Shown here: in pieces, positions 50,732 to 59,216 of the stretch
Layout of the letters: each line of letters begins with the position of its first letter
Position numbering within the stretch: the stretch's first letter is position 1
NCBI GenBank assembly: GCA_006503475.1
Contig: RSEH01000087.1
Coordinates: 98,677 to 162,676, forward strand
Direction of reading: 5' to 3'
From: Stentor roeselii
Lineage: Eukaryota; Ciliophora; Heterotrichea; Heterotrichida; Stentoridae
Length of the DNA stretch: 64,000 nucleotides
Notes under the pieces: model-generated
Databases searched by the model: none
What the model saw: the letters and a program-made list of their open reading frames with translations, nothing else
Told to the model about the DNA's origin: nothing
Position numbers and translations under genes: made by a program

Positions 50732-50746
50732 AGTTTATAAATTTCT
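50732..50746. promoter_or_regulatory. 15-bp divergent promoter region
   Basis: Only 15 bp (AGTTTATAAATTTCT) separate the two divergent start codons. It contains TATAAAT, which reads as ATTTATA on the other strand, so one AT-rich element could serve both directions. Confidence 0.5.
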
Positions 50747-52162
50747 ATGGAAAATGTTAAGAATTATTTTGGGGAGGAATTGGAACAACAGAACTCACTG
50801 GATTATTTAGTGAAAATACTTAAATTAACACCTGCTCAAAGAAACTCAAGGCATTTAGTGATTTTAGAGAAGGTGTTTAAGGATATCAGGTTTTTTAGGG
50901 AAAGGGTGGAGGTCTTTGGAAGGGCTTTGATGGAAAATGTCTGTGAAAAAGTTAGTTATGAGTTTTTTAAGGCAGGGTCTGTAAGGGGTATGTAGACTGT
51001 TTTTGAACATGGATCGTTGGGTAGCAAGTTTTTTATAATTATTGATGGTGCTGTTGCTGTATTCGTTCCAAGAAACAAGAACGCTAATGATGAATTCGTT
51101 AAAGTCGCTGAACTATCTTCTGGCATGGCTTTTGGAGAACTTGCATTGATCAAAGATCAACCAAGAGCAGCCTTGATAAAATCAATAACTGACTGTCATT
51201 TCGGTGTTTTGAATAAGGAGGATTATTTGAGAGTTATTGGAAAAGCCGAGCATCAAAAGCTCGAAGAAATGATTTCATTTCTTCGAAGCATTCCTCTTTT
51301 CGCTACTCTCCCGAGACGAAAGCTCGAGAGACTAACATACTTCATCGAAAAAAAGTCGTTCCATCGAAAGCAGCAGTTATTTAAATCAAAAGAGCAAGCG
51401 AAGCACGTTTTCATAATAAAATCTGGAGAATTTGAGTTAACCAAGGCAATTAAATCGTCAAAATCAGGTCTTTCTCTAAGTGCCAAGATTGCCATATTAT
51501 CCTCTGGCGAAGTGATCGGGGAAAAAGAAGTTTGCTTGAACCAAACCTTTCCAGTGAGTTGTTTTTGTTTAACTTTCGGAGAAGTTTTCATTATCAAAGC
51601 CGAGCACTTTTTGCTCACAATGGATAAAGGCCCGTCTGACGTTGTTTTCCAAAGAAGAGAAAAATACTCAATCAGAGAACAGAGAATCAATCACTTCGAA
51701 GAAATGTTTAATAATTTCTTTGATGATGTACCTAAAGAACTCTCTCTGAAAACTGATATTGTAAAAAACGTACTTTACAAGAAAACATTTAAAAAAGAAG
51801 AAAAATCATCTCGAAACGAGGAAAAAGTCCTAAAAAACAAAGAAAAAAATCATAATTTAGATGAAAAATCCATTAACACCCAAGAAAAATATGTAAAAAA
51901 AGAAAAATTCATAAAAATCCGACCTTTCTCTCGTATCCACATGCGAGCAATAAAAAAGCGTGCTCTAGTCGATAAATCCTCACAAAACACAGAATCTCCA
52001 CCAAACATCTTCACAAGTGACGCGCAATTCTCATCCTATTCCCCAGTCTCCAAAGTTGAAAAAGCCTTAACAGAAATGATTTGCCACACTCCAGGAGGTT
52101 ACTACCGAGGAAAGTTAAAACGACCTCGAACCCGTTCAAGCACGATCGACTCTCCCCTTTAA
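50747..52162 (+). CDS. Cyclic-nucleotide-binding domain protein (one 15-nt intron)
   Basis: About 466 residues after removing the intron at 50981-50995, which joins KAGS to TVFEHGSLGSKFFIIIDG. Two cNMP-binding folds: the first with the cassette FGELALIKDQPRAAL, where the Arg that contacts phosphate is present, and the second degenerate (GEVIGEKEVCLNQTFPVSC). The C-terminal 170 residues are Lys/Glu-rich and basic with no catalytic domain. It resembles PKA-R-like or CNBD-only proteins common in ciliates. A regulatory or flagellar/ciliary role is possible. Its start is 15 bp from the divergent Abraxas-like gene. Confidence 0.85.
50981..50995 (+). other. 15-nt intron in cNMP-binding gene
   Basis: GTAAGGGGTATGTAG. 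It ends in the in-frame TAG, and removal completes the first cNMP-binding fold. Position 10 is A. Confidence 0.9.
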
Positions 52163-52235
52163 TCAAAAAAATCCAAAAAAGAATCCTTCCAAAACTCAAA
52201 AAAAGCTAAATTTGAAATCACTTAACATATAAAAA

Positions 52236-53270
52236 ATGGGTAACTGCGCAAGTGCTGACAACAAATTCGATCCAACAATCGCAATTTCTCTTTCCGACTT
52301 CGAAATCAAATACCCCATCGGCCGAGGAGGTTTCGGGCGAGTATGGAAGGTTTACCACAAAAAAACAGGGCAGCAGTTCGCAATGAAAGAGATGCGAAAG
52401 GACCTGATAGTCTCAAAGCGTTCAGTGGGATCAATAATGAACGAGCGGCGATTACTGGGGATTCTGAAGCATCCTTTTATAGTGAACCTTCACTACGCCT
52501 TTCAGAACCTGGAAAACCTTTACCTGATTGTGGACCTGATGGCAGGGGGGGACTTCCGGTACTACCTGGTCAAGAGAAAGGACTTTCAGGAAGACGGTCT
52601 CAAGTTTTTGACAGGGTGCATCTTGGCTGGTCTTGAATATCTTCATATGAACAACATCGTTCATCGAGATATAAAACCTGAGAACCTCGTGTTTGATAAT
52701 AAAGGATATCTGCATATCACTGACTTCGGAATCGCCCGAATGTCAACTGCGGATAACTCGACTACTACCTCAGGGACTCCAGGGTATATGGCACCTGAGG
52801 TCCTTTGTAATCAGGATCATGGAATCGCTGCTGATTATTTCGCGTTAGGAGTCATTTTGTATGAGTGCATCACGCATGGAAGACCGTATCTGGGAAAGTC
52901 TAGAAAAGAAATAAGAGACGCTGTTTTGAATAAACAGGTTCAACTCAGGGTGGATGATAATTCTGAGTGGTCTAATGATATCATTGATTTTGTCAACCGG
53001 CTTATACAGAGAAAACCTGAAAATCGCCTCGGGTTTCATGGGCCTGATGAATTAAAAAATCATAAGTTTTTAAGTGAGTTTGACTGGGAAAGGCTTTACT
53101 TGAAAGAGATTAAGAGTCCTTTTTTGATTGATGAGGAAAATAACTTTGATTATGATCATGTTATGAAAAAGTGGGACCCGGTGCAGGAGAGAATTACTCC
53201 GCTTAATAGTCAGAAGTTGTTTGCTGGGTATTTATATGATGCCACGCTTTTTTCTATGCCTAAGGCTTAA
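52236..53270 (+). CDS. AGC-family protein kinase (YANK/STK32-like)
   Basis: 344 residues. MGNCASAD is a strong myristoylation start. The kinase domain begins at FEIKYPIGRGGFGRVWKV (about 22) and has AMKEM, HRDIKPENLVFD, ITDFGIAR, GTPGYMAPEVL, ADYFALGVILYE and NRLGFHGPDELKNHKF. The order and the short C-terminal lobe resemble STK32/YANK kinases and ciliate AGC kinases with N-myristoyl starts. No hydrophobic motif (FxxF) ends the protein. It should be membrane-associated. TATAAAAAATGGG lies directly on the start codon. Confidence 0.9.
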   Translation: MGNCASADNKFDPTIAISLSDFEIKYPIGRGGFGRVWKVYHKKTGQQFAMKEMRKDLIVSKRSVGSIMNERRLLGILKHPFIVNLHYAFQNLENLYLIVDLMAGGDFRYYLVKRKDFQEDGLKFLTGCILAGLEYLHMNNIVHRDIKPENLVFDNKGYLHITDFGIARMSTADNSTTTSGTPGYMAPEVLCNQDHGIAADYFALGVILYECITHGRPYLGKSRKEIRDAVLNKQVQLRVDDNSEWSNDIIDFVNRLIQRKPENRLGFHGPDELKNHKFLSEFDWERLYLKEIKSPFLIDEENNFDYDHVMKKWDPVQERITPLNSQKLFAGYLYDATLFSMPKA

Positions 53271-53595
53271 TGATAACTTTTAATAAGATTTTTTGTAGGA
53301 TTTAAGGGATTTCGGGTTATAGGAAGGTTCATTTGGGTTTTTATGGATTTTTGGAAAATTTTGGAGGCTTAGAAAATTTTCACTTGAAGGTTGAGCTTGG
53401 AACTCTTAACAGAAAATTAATTAAAGAAGAAATATTATTAATTTGAGTTACTTGAATACTTAGACAATTAGTTCTAATTGATAAAAACTAAGCTTATAAT
53501 ATAATTAAAGCTATTAAAACATCCATAAACATATCAATATAATTCATTATCTAAAACCGTAGCAGATTAATCAAATACATAATATTTGAATTTAA
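53271..53595. other. Intergenic, no gene seen
   Basis: T/G-rich after the kinase stop, then AT-rich. Nothing recognised. Confidence 0.45.
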
Positions 53596-54246
53596 ATGGA
53601 GTTAACAGCTAAAAGAAAATCAAAAGTATGCATCCCCAGAGCACCCTGCCAAGAGTTAAATTTCCAGTTTCCTCCAAAGCAGCAAGCGAACCGTTTAATC
53701 AAACCAGTAAATTCCACAAACCTTTCAGTCCAAGTATCCCAAAAGACATCAGCAGACAATTCTTTTTCTCTTTCCCCTCTTCACATGGGAGTTCCTCTTT
53801 CATTTGTAACTCCATCCCATGTGAGCATCTCAATGGTGCTTCAAAAGACGATAAAAAGTCGAAGTAAGAGTAAAAACACAAAAAGAAAGCAAAAAACTTC
53901 GTTTTTTGCAAGAAATGAGGAGTGGAAAAAGGAAACTGACACAAAAGTTCTGAAGTTAAAACAAGAAAAAGACAGACTTGAGATGAGCCTCTGCACTTTT
54001 GCCCCAAAATTAAAAAAAGTCACTGACAGGTCACGACTCACTTCGAGAAGAAGCTCGGGGTTGAAGGAAATAATGAAAAAAGACCTGGAAAATCAGAAAA
54101 GTTTTGGAATGATGGAAAAGTTTGTAGCTAAGACTTTTGATGATTATCGTCAAGATGATATTGATCAAAGCTTTCAGAGGGTCACGTTAGCACTTGATGC
54201 TATTTCGAAGCAGATCAGTGAAACTATTAATGCTGGAGAGTGTTGA
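53596..54246 (+). CDS. Basic protein with ciliate-type WxxxKexKlxxL...CTFxPxL motif
   Basis: 216 residues. The N-terminal half is Ser/Pro-rich and probably disordered. Residues about 103-140 read FFARNEEWKKETDTKVLKL through SLCTFAPKLKK. This short motif, F-R-x-x-x-W ... C-T-F-x-P-x-[IL], is widespread in cytoskeletal and ciliary proteins of protists. A helical, acidic C-terminus follows (KSFGMMEKFVAKTFDDYRQD). Function unknown; a cytoskeletal or basal-body association is inferred from the motif only. Ends in TGA. Confidence 0.6.
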   Translation: MELTAKRKSKVCIPRAPCQELNFQFPPKQQANRLIKPVNSTNLSVQVSQKTSADNSFSLSPLHMGVPLSFVTPSHVSISMVLQKTIKSRSKSKNTKRKQKTSFFARNEEWKKETDTKVLKLKQEKDRLEMSLCTFAPKLKKVTDRSRLTSRRSSGLKEIMKKDLENQKSFGMMEKFVAKTFDDYRQDDIDQSFQRVTLALDAISKQISETINAGEC

Positions 54247-54585
54247 ATTAAGAGTATTTATATAGGATGTATGGTAATTAGGGTATCTTTGGATTGGTCT
54301 GATGAAGGTAGTTTGAGGTAAATAATCAAAGAAACATCTTGAATTTTAAAGGATTTAATTGTTTAGTCACATAATGAGAATTTTTCTTGAGTCATTAATT
54401 CCTTAAACATTGAATATTTGATATCGACTATAAGGTAATCCTTTAGTTAACTAAAAAAAATCCTTAGTTTATTATCAAAGAAGAAAAGCTTTTATTGCAT
54501 CTACTTAAAGATTCCAGTCTCTTATCAATTCAGTTAAATTATATTACTAGAGCTCTAATCAAACCTTCTAAAATATTTGACTTGA
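54247..54585. other. Intergenic, no gene seen
   Basis: AT-rich, with no feature I can support. Confidence 0.45.
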
Positions 54586-55014
54586 ATGGGTTTAATTGAA
54601 TTCCTTTTCCCAGTTTTTGTGATAGGAATAGGCTTCGTCATCGGTGCAATATTCAAAAGAAAAACTCAAATGTTGCGTCATAAACTTGACGTGATTTTCC
54701 TTGTCCGTAAAGATATCTCAGCTTCTCAAATGATTGAAATGAGTTCAACTGCAATGATTATCCTTTACAAGAAAAACTTGATCAAAAGAAACAAAGCGAC
54801 TTTGAAATTCTGGGAAAGGAGGAGAGAACCGAAATTTTTTTTCAGTGTTGAAGATTCTGAAAAGATGAATCTCTTGATTAAACTAGCAAATGATATAAAA
54901 ATTACCTCGAGTTTAGTGAAACTGAAGGATAATTCACCAGCACTTTTAGCTGTAGGGCCGATGGGGGAGAAAAGAAAGAAAAAAATGACTGAAGGTTTGA
55001 AATTGATAGAGTAG
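54586..55014 (+). CDS. Peptidyl-tRNA hydrolase 2 (PTRH2)-like protein lacking catalytic residues
   Basis: 142 residues. An N-terminal hydrophobic helix (FLFPVFVIGIGFVIGAIF) matches the membrane anchor of PTRH2. The fold then follows in order: LDVIFLVRKDIS (VLVVRTDL), LYKKNLIKRNKATLKFWERR (LYK...RNP..LK.WE), EPKFFFSVEDSEKMNLLIKLA (QPKVVLKAPDEETL..L...A), ITSSLVKLKDN, LLAVGPMGEKR and KKMTEGLKLI. The signature KVAAQCSHA has become MIEMSSTAM, and the DAGRTQIAPGS loop is deleted. It should not hydrolyse peptidyl-tRNA, so it may be a signalling or scaffold pseudoenzyme. Stop TAG. Confidence 0.65.
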   Translation: MGLIEFLFPVFVIGIGFVIGAIFKRKTQMLRHKLDVIFLVRKDISASQMIEMSSTAMIILYKKNLIKRNKATLKFWERRREPKFFFSVEDSEKMNLLIKLANDIKITSSLVKLKDNSPALLAVGPMGEKRKKKMTEGLKLIE

Positions 55015-55338
55015 TATCCCTCATCTTTTCAGAATGATTTAAGAACGTAGACTGTGATTTGTTGTTTTAATTAAGGTTTATTATTAGAGCTCGTCTAAAT
55101 AACTTGGCTAGATCAACAATGTTGATGAACAACTTTCGATTATTACCCGCCCAATCTAATCAACCGATTATAAAACTACAAAGAAAGCTTTACTGTAAAA
55201 ATCTTATACTTAATAACGAGAAATTAAACTATTTTTCCCTTAACTTTCAACATCATCCGAAAAATCTAAGCCTAATATATCCTGATACCCTAATATTTCA
55301 CCTTTCTAATCAAATATTACAAATCACTATGGCCATAA
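55015..55338. other. Intergenic, A/C-rich 5' flank
   Basis: No gene seen. An 81-codon frame at 55104-55349 overlaps the start of the next gene and has no protein character. Confidence 0.5.
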
Positions 55339-56100
55339 ATGGAATCTGAACCACTTCTACCAAGTGACAATTACTCAAAACACCACCATAAAGAAGTTCG
55401 AGCTAACTTCGTAAGAAAAGTGCTTGGAATAGTTTCAATGCAAGTCATTTTCACTGTTGCAGCAGTTTATCTCATCCAAATATCACATCTGGCTGACATT
55501 CCAGAGGGAGCTGAAATCGGTCGCAGACATCACAGATTTGAAGACCTTTACGGAACTAGAACCTTCACTTTGCTCATGGCCTCTATGGTTGCTTATTTAG
55601 CGATCGCGATTACTTTATTCTGCTGCAAAAGCGTAGCACGAAAAGTACCAACGAATTACATCCTTTTGTTCTTATTGACCCTTTGCATCAGCTACATGCT
55701 TGCGTTTATTTGCCAGTTCTATACTGAAGCTTCTATTTTCAAGGCACTTGTCATCACGATTCTTGTTACTGTTGGCTTGACTGGCTTTACTATTGTCTAT
55801 AAACCGAAAATGAGTTTAGTTATTGGATGTATTGTTGTCGTTGCCTTGGGGATTATCGGAGTCTTGATGCTATTCCTTTTTACCTGGGCCACTGGTGGAA
55901 ATGTTGCAGGGATTTTGTACTTGTATTACTTTTTGGGTGTTATCTTCTATGGATTGTTCTTGGTATTTGATGTCTTAAGATTGACTAAGAAAAAATATGG
56001 ACTCTCAGTTGATGATTATGTCTTCGCAGCTCTGATGATTTATCTAGATATCATCAATCTCTTCCTGGAAATCTTGAGACTCGTCGGAAACAGAAAGTAA
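55339..56100 (+). CDS. TMBIM/Lifeguard (Bax inhibitor-1 superfamily) protein
   Basis: 253 residues. A short polar head (MESEPLLPSDNYSKHHHKEV) is followed by VRANFVRKVLGIVSMQVIFTVA, the family entry motif, and then seven transmembrane segments. Late segments carry FLGVIFYGLFLVFDVLRL and DDYVFAALMIYLDIINLFLEIL; the Asp residues near the end correspond to the di-aspartyl pH sensor and Ca2+-leak site. Known relatives sit in ER or Golgi membranes, leak Ca2+ and protect from cell death. The match to LFG4/GAAP-type members is good. Single exon. Confidence 0.9.
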   Translation: MESEPLLPSDNYSKHHHKEVRANFVRKVLGIVSMQVIFTVAAVYLIQISHLADIPEGAEIGRRHHRFEDLYGTRTFTLLMASMVAYLAIAITLFCCKSVARKVPTNYILLFLLTLCISYMLAFICQFYTEASIFKALVITILVTVGLTGFTIVYKPKMSLVIGCIVVVALGIIGVLMLFLFTWATGGNVAGILYLYYFLGVIFYGLFLVFDVLRLTKKKYGLSVDDYVFAALMIYLDIINLFLEILRLVGNRK

Positions 56101-57436
56101 TATTTAGGTTAATTTAGAGATTTTTATGAATAGAATTATTATTAATTTCTATGATTTCGATGAGCTCTAATGATTATTTATAGATAAACTTTAAAGATAT
56201 TTACCTAAACTATTCCTTTCTTTGCATCAAATTTATATTTTTTGTGTTGAAAAAAATCAATAATTGAACTAGACTTAATTTTTGAAAAGTGTAAGAGGAT
56301 AGAGCCGTTTAATCCACCTAAAGATTTAGATGAAAATTTTTATTGACCATTTATATCAGATAACTGATACCCATGATTGATCTATATTTTCATTGCACAC
56401 ATCAGTAATATGCTACATGAGATCAACTAGATTTCTTATATAAATTTTTGCGTAATGAACAATTATTAACTGAAGTTTAAGACTCAATCCTTTGAATAAT
56501 GAAAGATTTTTGCTCTACCAGTCACTATAATTTTGAATCCATCTATAAAATTAGTAAATCTTTGTATAACTAAGAATATCTAATTATAAAGTAAATCATT
56601 AAAACTGTCTTGAATTACTCAATATTCTCTGTGGTCTTTTTAATTCTTCCATTTTTTGCATTATTACTGCATATTTATTGCTTTCAGAAGTACAAATTAT
56701 TTAGAATATATTCCTTTAAGTTTTGTCCAGTAAAATATCTTTTTTTTACTTTAATTTATTAATCCTTTGATTTTTCGTATCCTTTTAATAATTCACTGTC
56801 AGTTTTCAATACTCTGACCATATCTCATAAGCATAGCTTCCTGTAAGAAAAAAAAAATGATCTATGAAATCAGCTAAACGGTAATTTCCTTTGAATCTAC
56901 CAGTTTTCCATGTATATCAACAAAAATTAATAGTTAAGCTTATAATTTTTATACTAATAATATCCAAGATATTTAAATAGCAATTTTTCTTCCATCATAA
57001 CATTAATCTGTAGTAATCTTTATTATTACAAAATATTGATCTTCAATAAATTCTGAAGCTTTAAGACACCTTGGTCTTTAAATTATCGAAGTTATAATGA
57101 ATTAAGCCTTATTATTAAAAACTCTAATTAAATTTGTTTGAATTCTTATCAAATTAATCCATCAATAATATAAACCTTAAAATATTCATATTAATCTACT
57201 ATTAATGACCTGAGAAGCCCCATTCAAGGAAGCAACACTCAGGATACAGAAGAAGCCACTTTTTAGTTTCAAAGTTTTTAGGGTCTTGACTCCAAAGCTC
57301 TTGTTTTTGAACCTCAAGATTCCAAACAGCCACTAATTACTCCAAACAATCTTATTTAATTTTACAATCTGTTTTTTAGTCACTGGTGATACCTTCGGCT
57401 AGTTTTACTCACTGAATCTTATATACTAACGTCAGC
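56101..57436. other. Sparse AT-rich region, no gene seen
   Basis: About 1.3 kb with no supported feature. 57190-57430 is slightly less AT-rich and follows the 3' end of the minus-strand B-box gene, so it could hold remnants of a longer form of that gene. Confidence 0.45.
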
Positions 57437-58148
57437 TCACTTTTTCTTACAGTCAACTTTGTTGCTTTTACGCCCTTTGTGCAAGATACAATCTGAATTT
57501 GACGTACCTGAATTTAATTTACAATAAAATAAGTATTTTCCATCATTTGTTACATAAAGACCTTGAGGCTCTGACCAATTTGATATAAATTCAGAGTTTT
57601 TTATTATATATCCGAACGTTCTTGAGAGGTCCATTTGATTGAAATCTAATTTTCATTCACTTAAAGAAAAACTCCTTAAATCTTTGTTTTCATTATGAGA
57701 CTTGCTTGATAATTGGTCTTTTGATTCTAAAAAGGGATTCATTTCTTCTTGCTGCATAGAAATCACTAATTCTTGAATAATTTGTTTTGCCTTTTCTTTT
57801 AGTGAAGATAATCTTTCTTTGAAACTAAGATGAGGAGTGAATGCAGAAATTTCTTGAATGTTTTTGTTTAGGATTTTTAAAAGTTTGATTGAGTTACTTG
57901 ATATTTTTTTAATCGTTAAAATAAGAGCTGCTGCTTCTTCTGTTATAGTTAAAATACAGTTTTCTAATTTTGATTTTATGAGAGTCTTTTTGAATGATTT
58001 TGATAAATCTTCATTAATGTCTTGGGTCAAATGATTTTCATAAATTTTTGAATGCTCTTTTTCATGATCTAAACAAAGATTTCGAATCTTTACAAGATTC
58101 ACATATTTTTCTGGCTGACTGCTGGCATTTCTTGAATTGGCAAGACAT
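57437..58148 (-). pseudogene. B-box/coiled-coil protein gene with a frame break (one 15-nt intron)
   Basis: An ATG at 58148 begins MSCQFKKCQQSARKICESCK, a zinc-binding B-box start, but the frame hits TGA after about 28 codons. The adjacent frame continues at the expected point with CLDHEKEHSKIYE, the second half of the B-box (CxxH...H), so one base appears missing in the T/A run near 58069-58080. A coiled coil of about 150 residues follows. The 15-nt intron at 57646-57660 joins RSFSLN to FNQMDLSRTF, and the tail ends VDCKKK. Either this is a decaying gene or the assembly has a one-base error. The rest of the frame is intact. Confidence 0.55.
57646..57660 (-). other. 15-nt intron in B-box gene
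   Basis: Sense GTGAATGAAAATTAG. It holds the in-frame TGA; removal keeps the frame. Position 10 is A. Confidence 0.75.
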
Positions 58149-59216
58149 TTATATGAAGTAAAAAATTTGGTTATAAGGTATTATCAAGAAAGAAGACCCC
58201 TTCATTTTGAACCTACAAATTAGTTTATATAATTATTAGCAAAGTGTTTTAGAATTGGTATGATTTTTATTGCCTTAATAAAAGATAATCAATAGTTATT
58301 AGAATATTAAATAGTTAAAATTAATACTTTATTGTCTCAATCAAAGTTCAAAGACTCTTTATATGTGCAGATCGATTACTATACTTAAAAGATAGAATCA
58401 CAAAATTTAATTTTATTTCAGAAAAGTAATTGAAAATATAATGATCTCAATTATATACGAACAAAATACCAAAAACATCGAGATTAATAAGAACCTATTA
58501 AAGAGCAATAATTATATTAAGCATGGTTTTAATTGATTCAAAAGTGTTGTATCTTCGAAAAGCACATGAAATTTATTAGCCAAGGAAAATAATTATTCCT
58601 AAAAAAGCTCAATTTAAAGATTTACTAACTAGTATATATTTTGAGTATTTCTTGACTTATAAAAGTCCAAGTAAGATTCTTCCAGATGTTATTTATATTG
58701 AAAAAAATAAATCAGTCAAAAAATTATAAAATCTTATCTGTTTGATAAAATTTTGGAAGGAATAAATAAAAATCAAACTATCAGCAAAGGATAAGCTAAA
58801 TTTTGACATTCGATAGTAAAATAATTATAACTTCTAAACTTCATTCAAGAATGTGAGCATCAATGCTAAAATTCTTAAATTTTCAAATATTTAAGTATAT
58901 TGTAGCTCATGGAAATATTAAAGTGGTTTTATAGTATTTATTCTTAGGGACTATTCTAAGAAAGATCAAGAAGGTCTGGAACCTTGAAATATTCTAAGCA
59001 GTAGAATAATTAATTTCCAAGATAATCTGGTTAGAAGGAAAATTCTTGAATCAAAAGGTTCAAAAAACTAAAAAGAACTGAAAAACATATCTAATATGAA
59101 AAATGAGTAAAATTTGAAATTTACTCATTCGAAACCATCCTCAAATAACTCATAAAATTTAAATGATATTAAATACAAGTATCGTATTTAATAAGTCTTC
59201 CTTACTATTCATAAAT
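58149..59216. other. Intergenic region with a possible coding relic
   Basis: Mostly AT-rich. At about 58600-58880 on the plus strand one frame reads like protein (FKDLLTSIYFEYFLTYKSPS, then KLNFDIR) but is broken by several stops. It is perhaps a relic of an unknown gene. A 10-bp hairpin lies at 59102-59129. Confidence 0.35.
59102..59129. promoter_or_regulatory. Perfect 10-bp inverted repeat upstream of the cyclase gene
   Basis: AATGAGTAAA, an 8-nt spacer (ATTTGAAA), then TTTACTCATT. It lies 88 bp before the proposed start codon. It could be a binding site for a dimeric protein or a chance palindrome. Confidence 0.35.

Noticed and set aside
55104-55349. 81-codon plus-strand frame
   Set aside because: Overlaps the TMBIM start in another frame; Asn/Leu-rich without motif.
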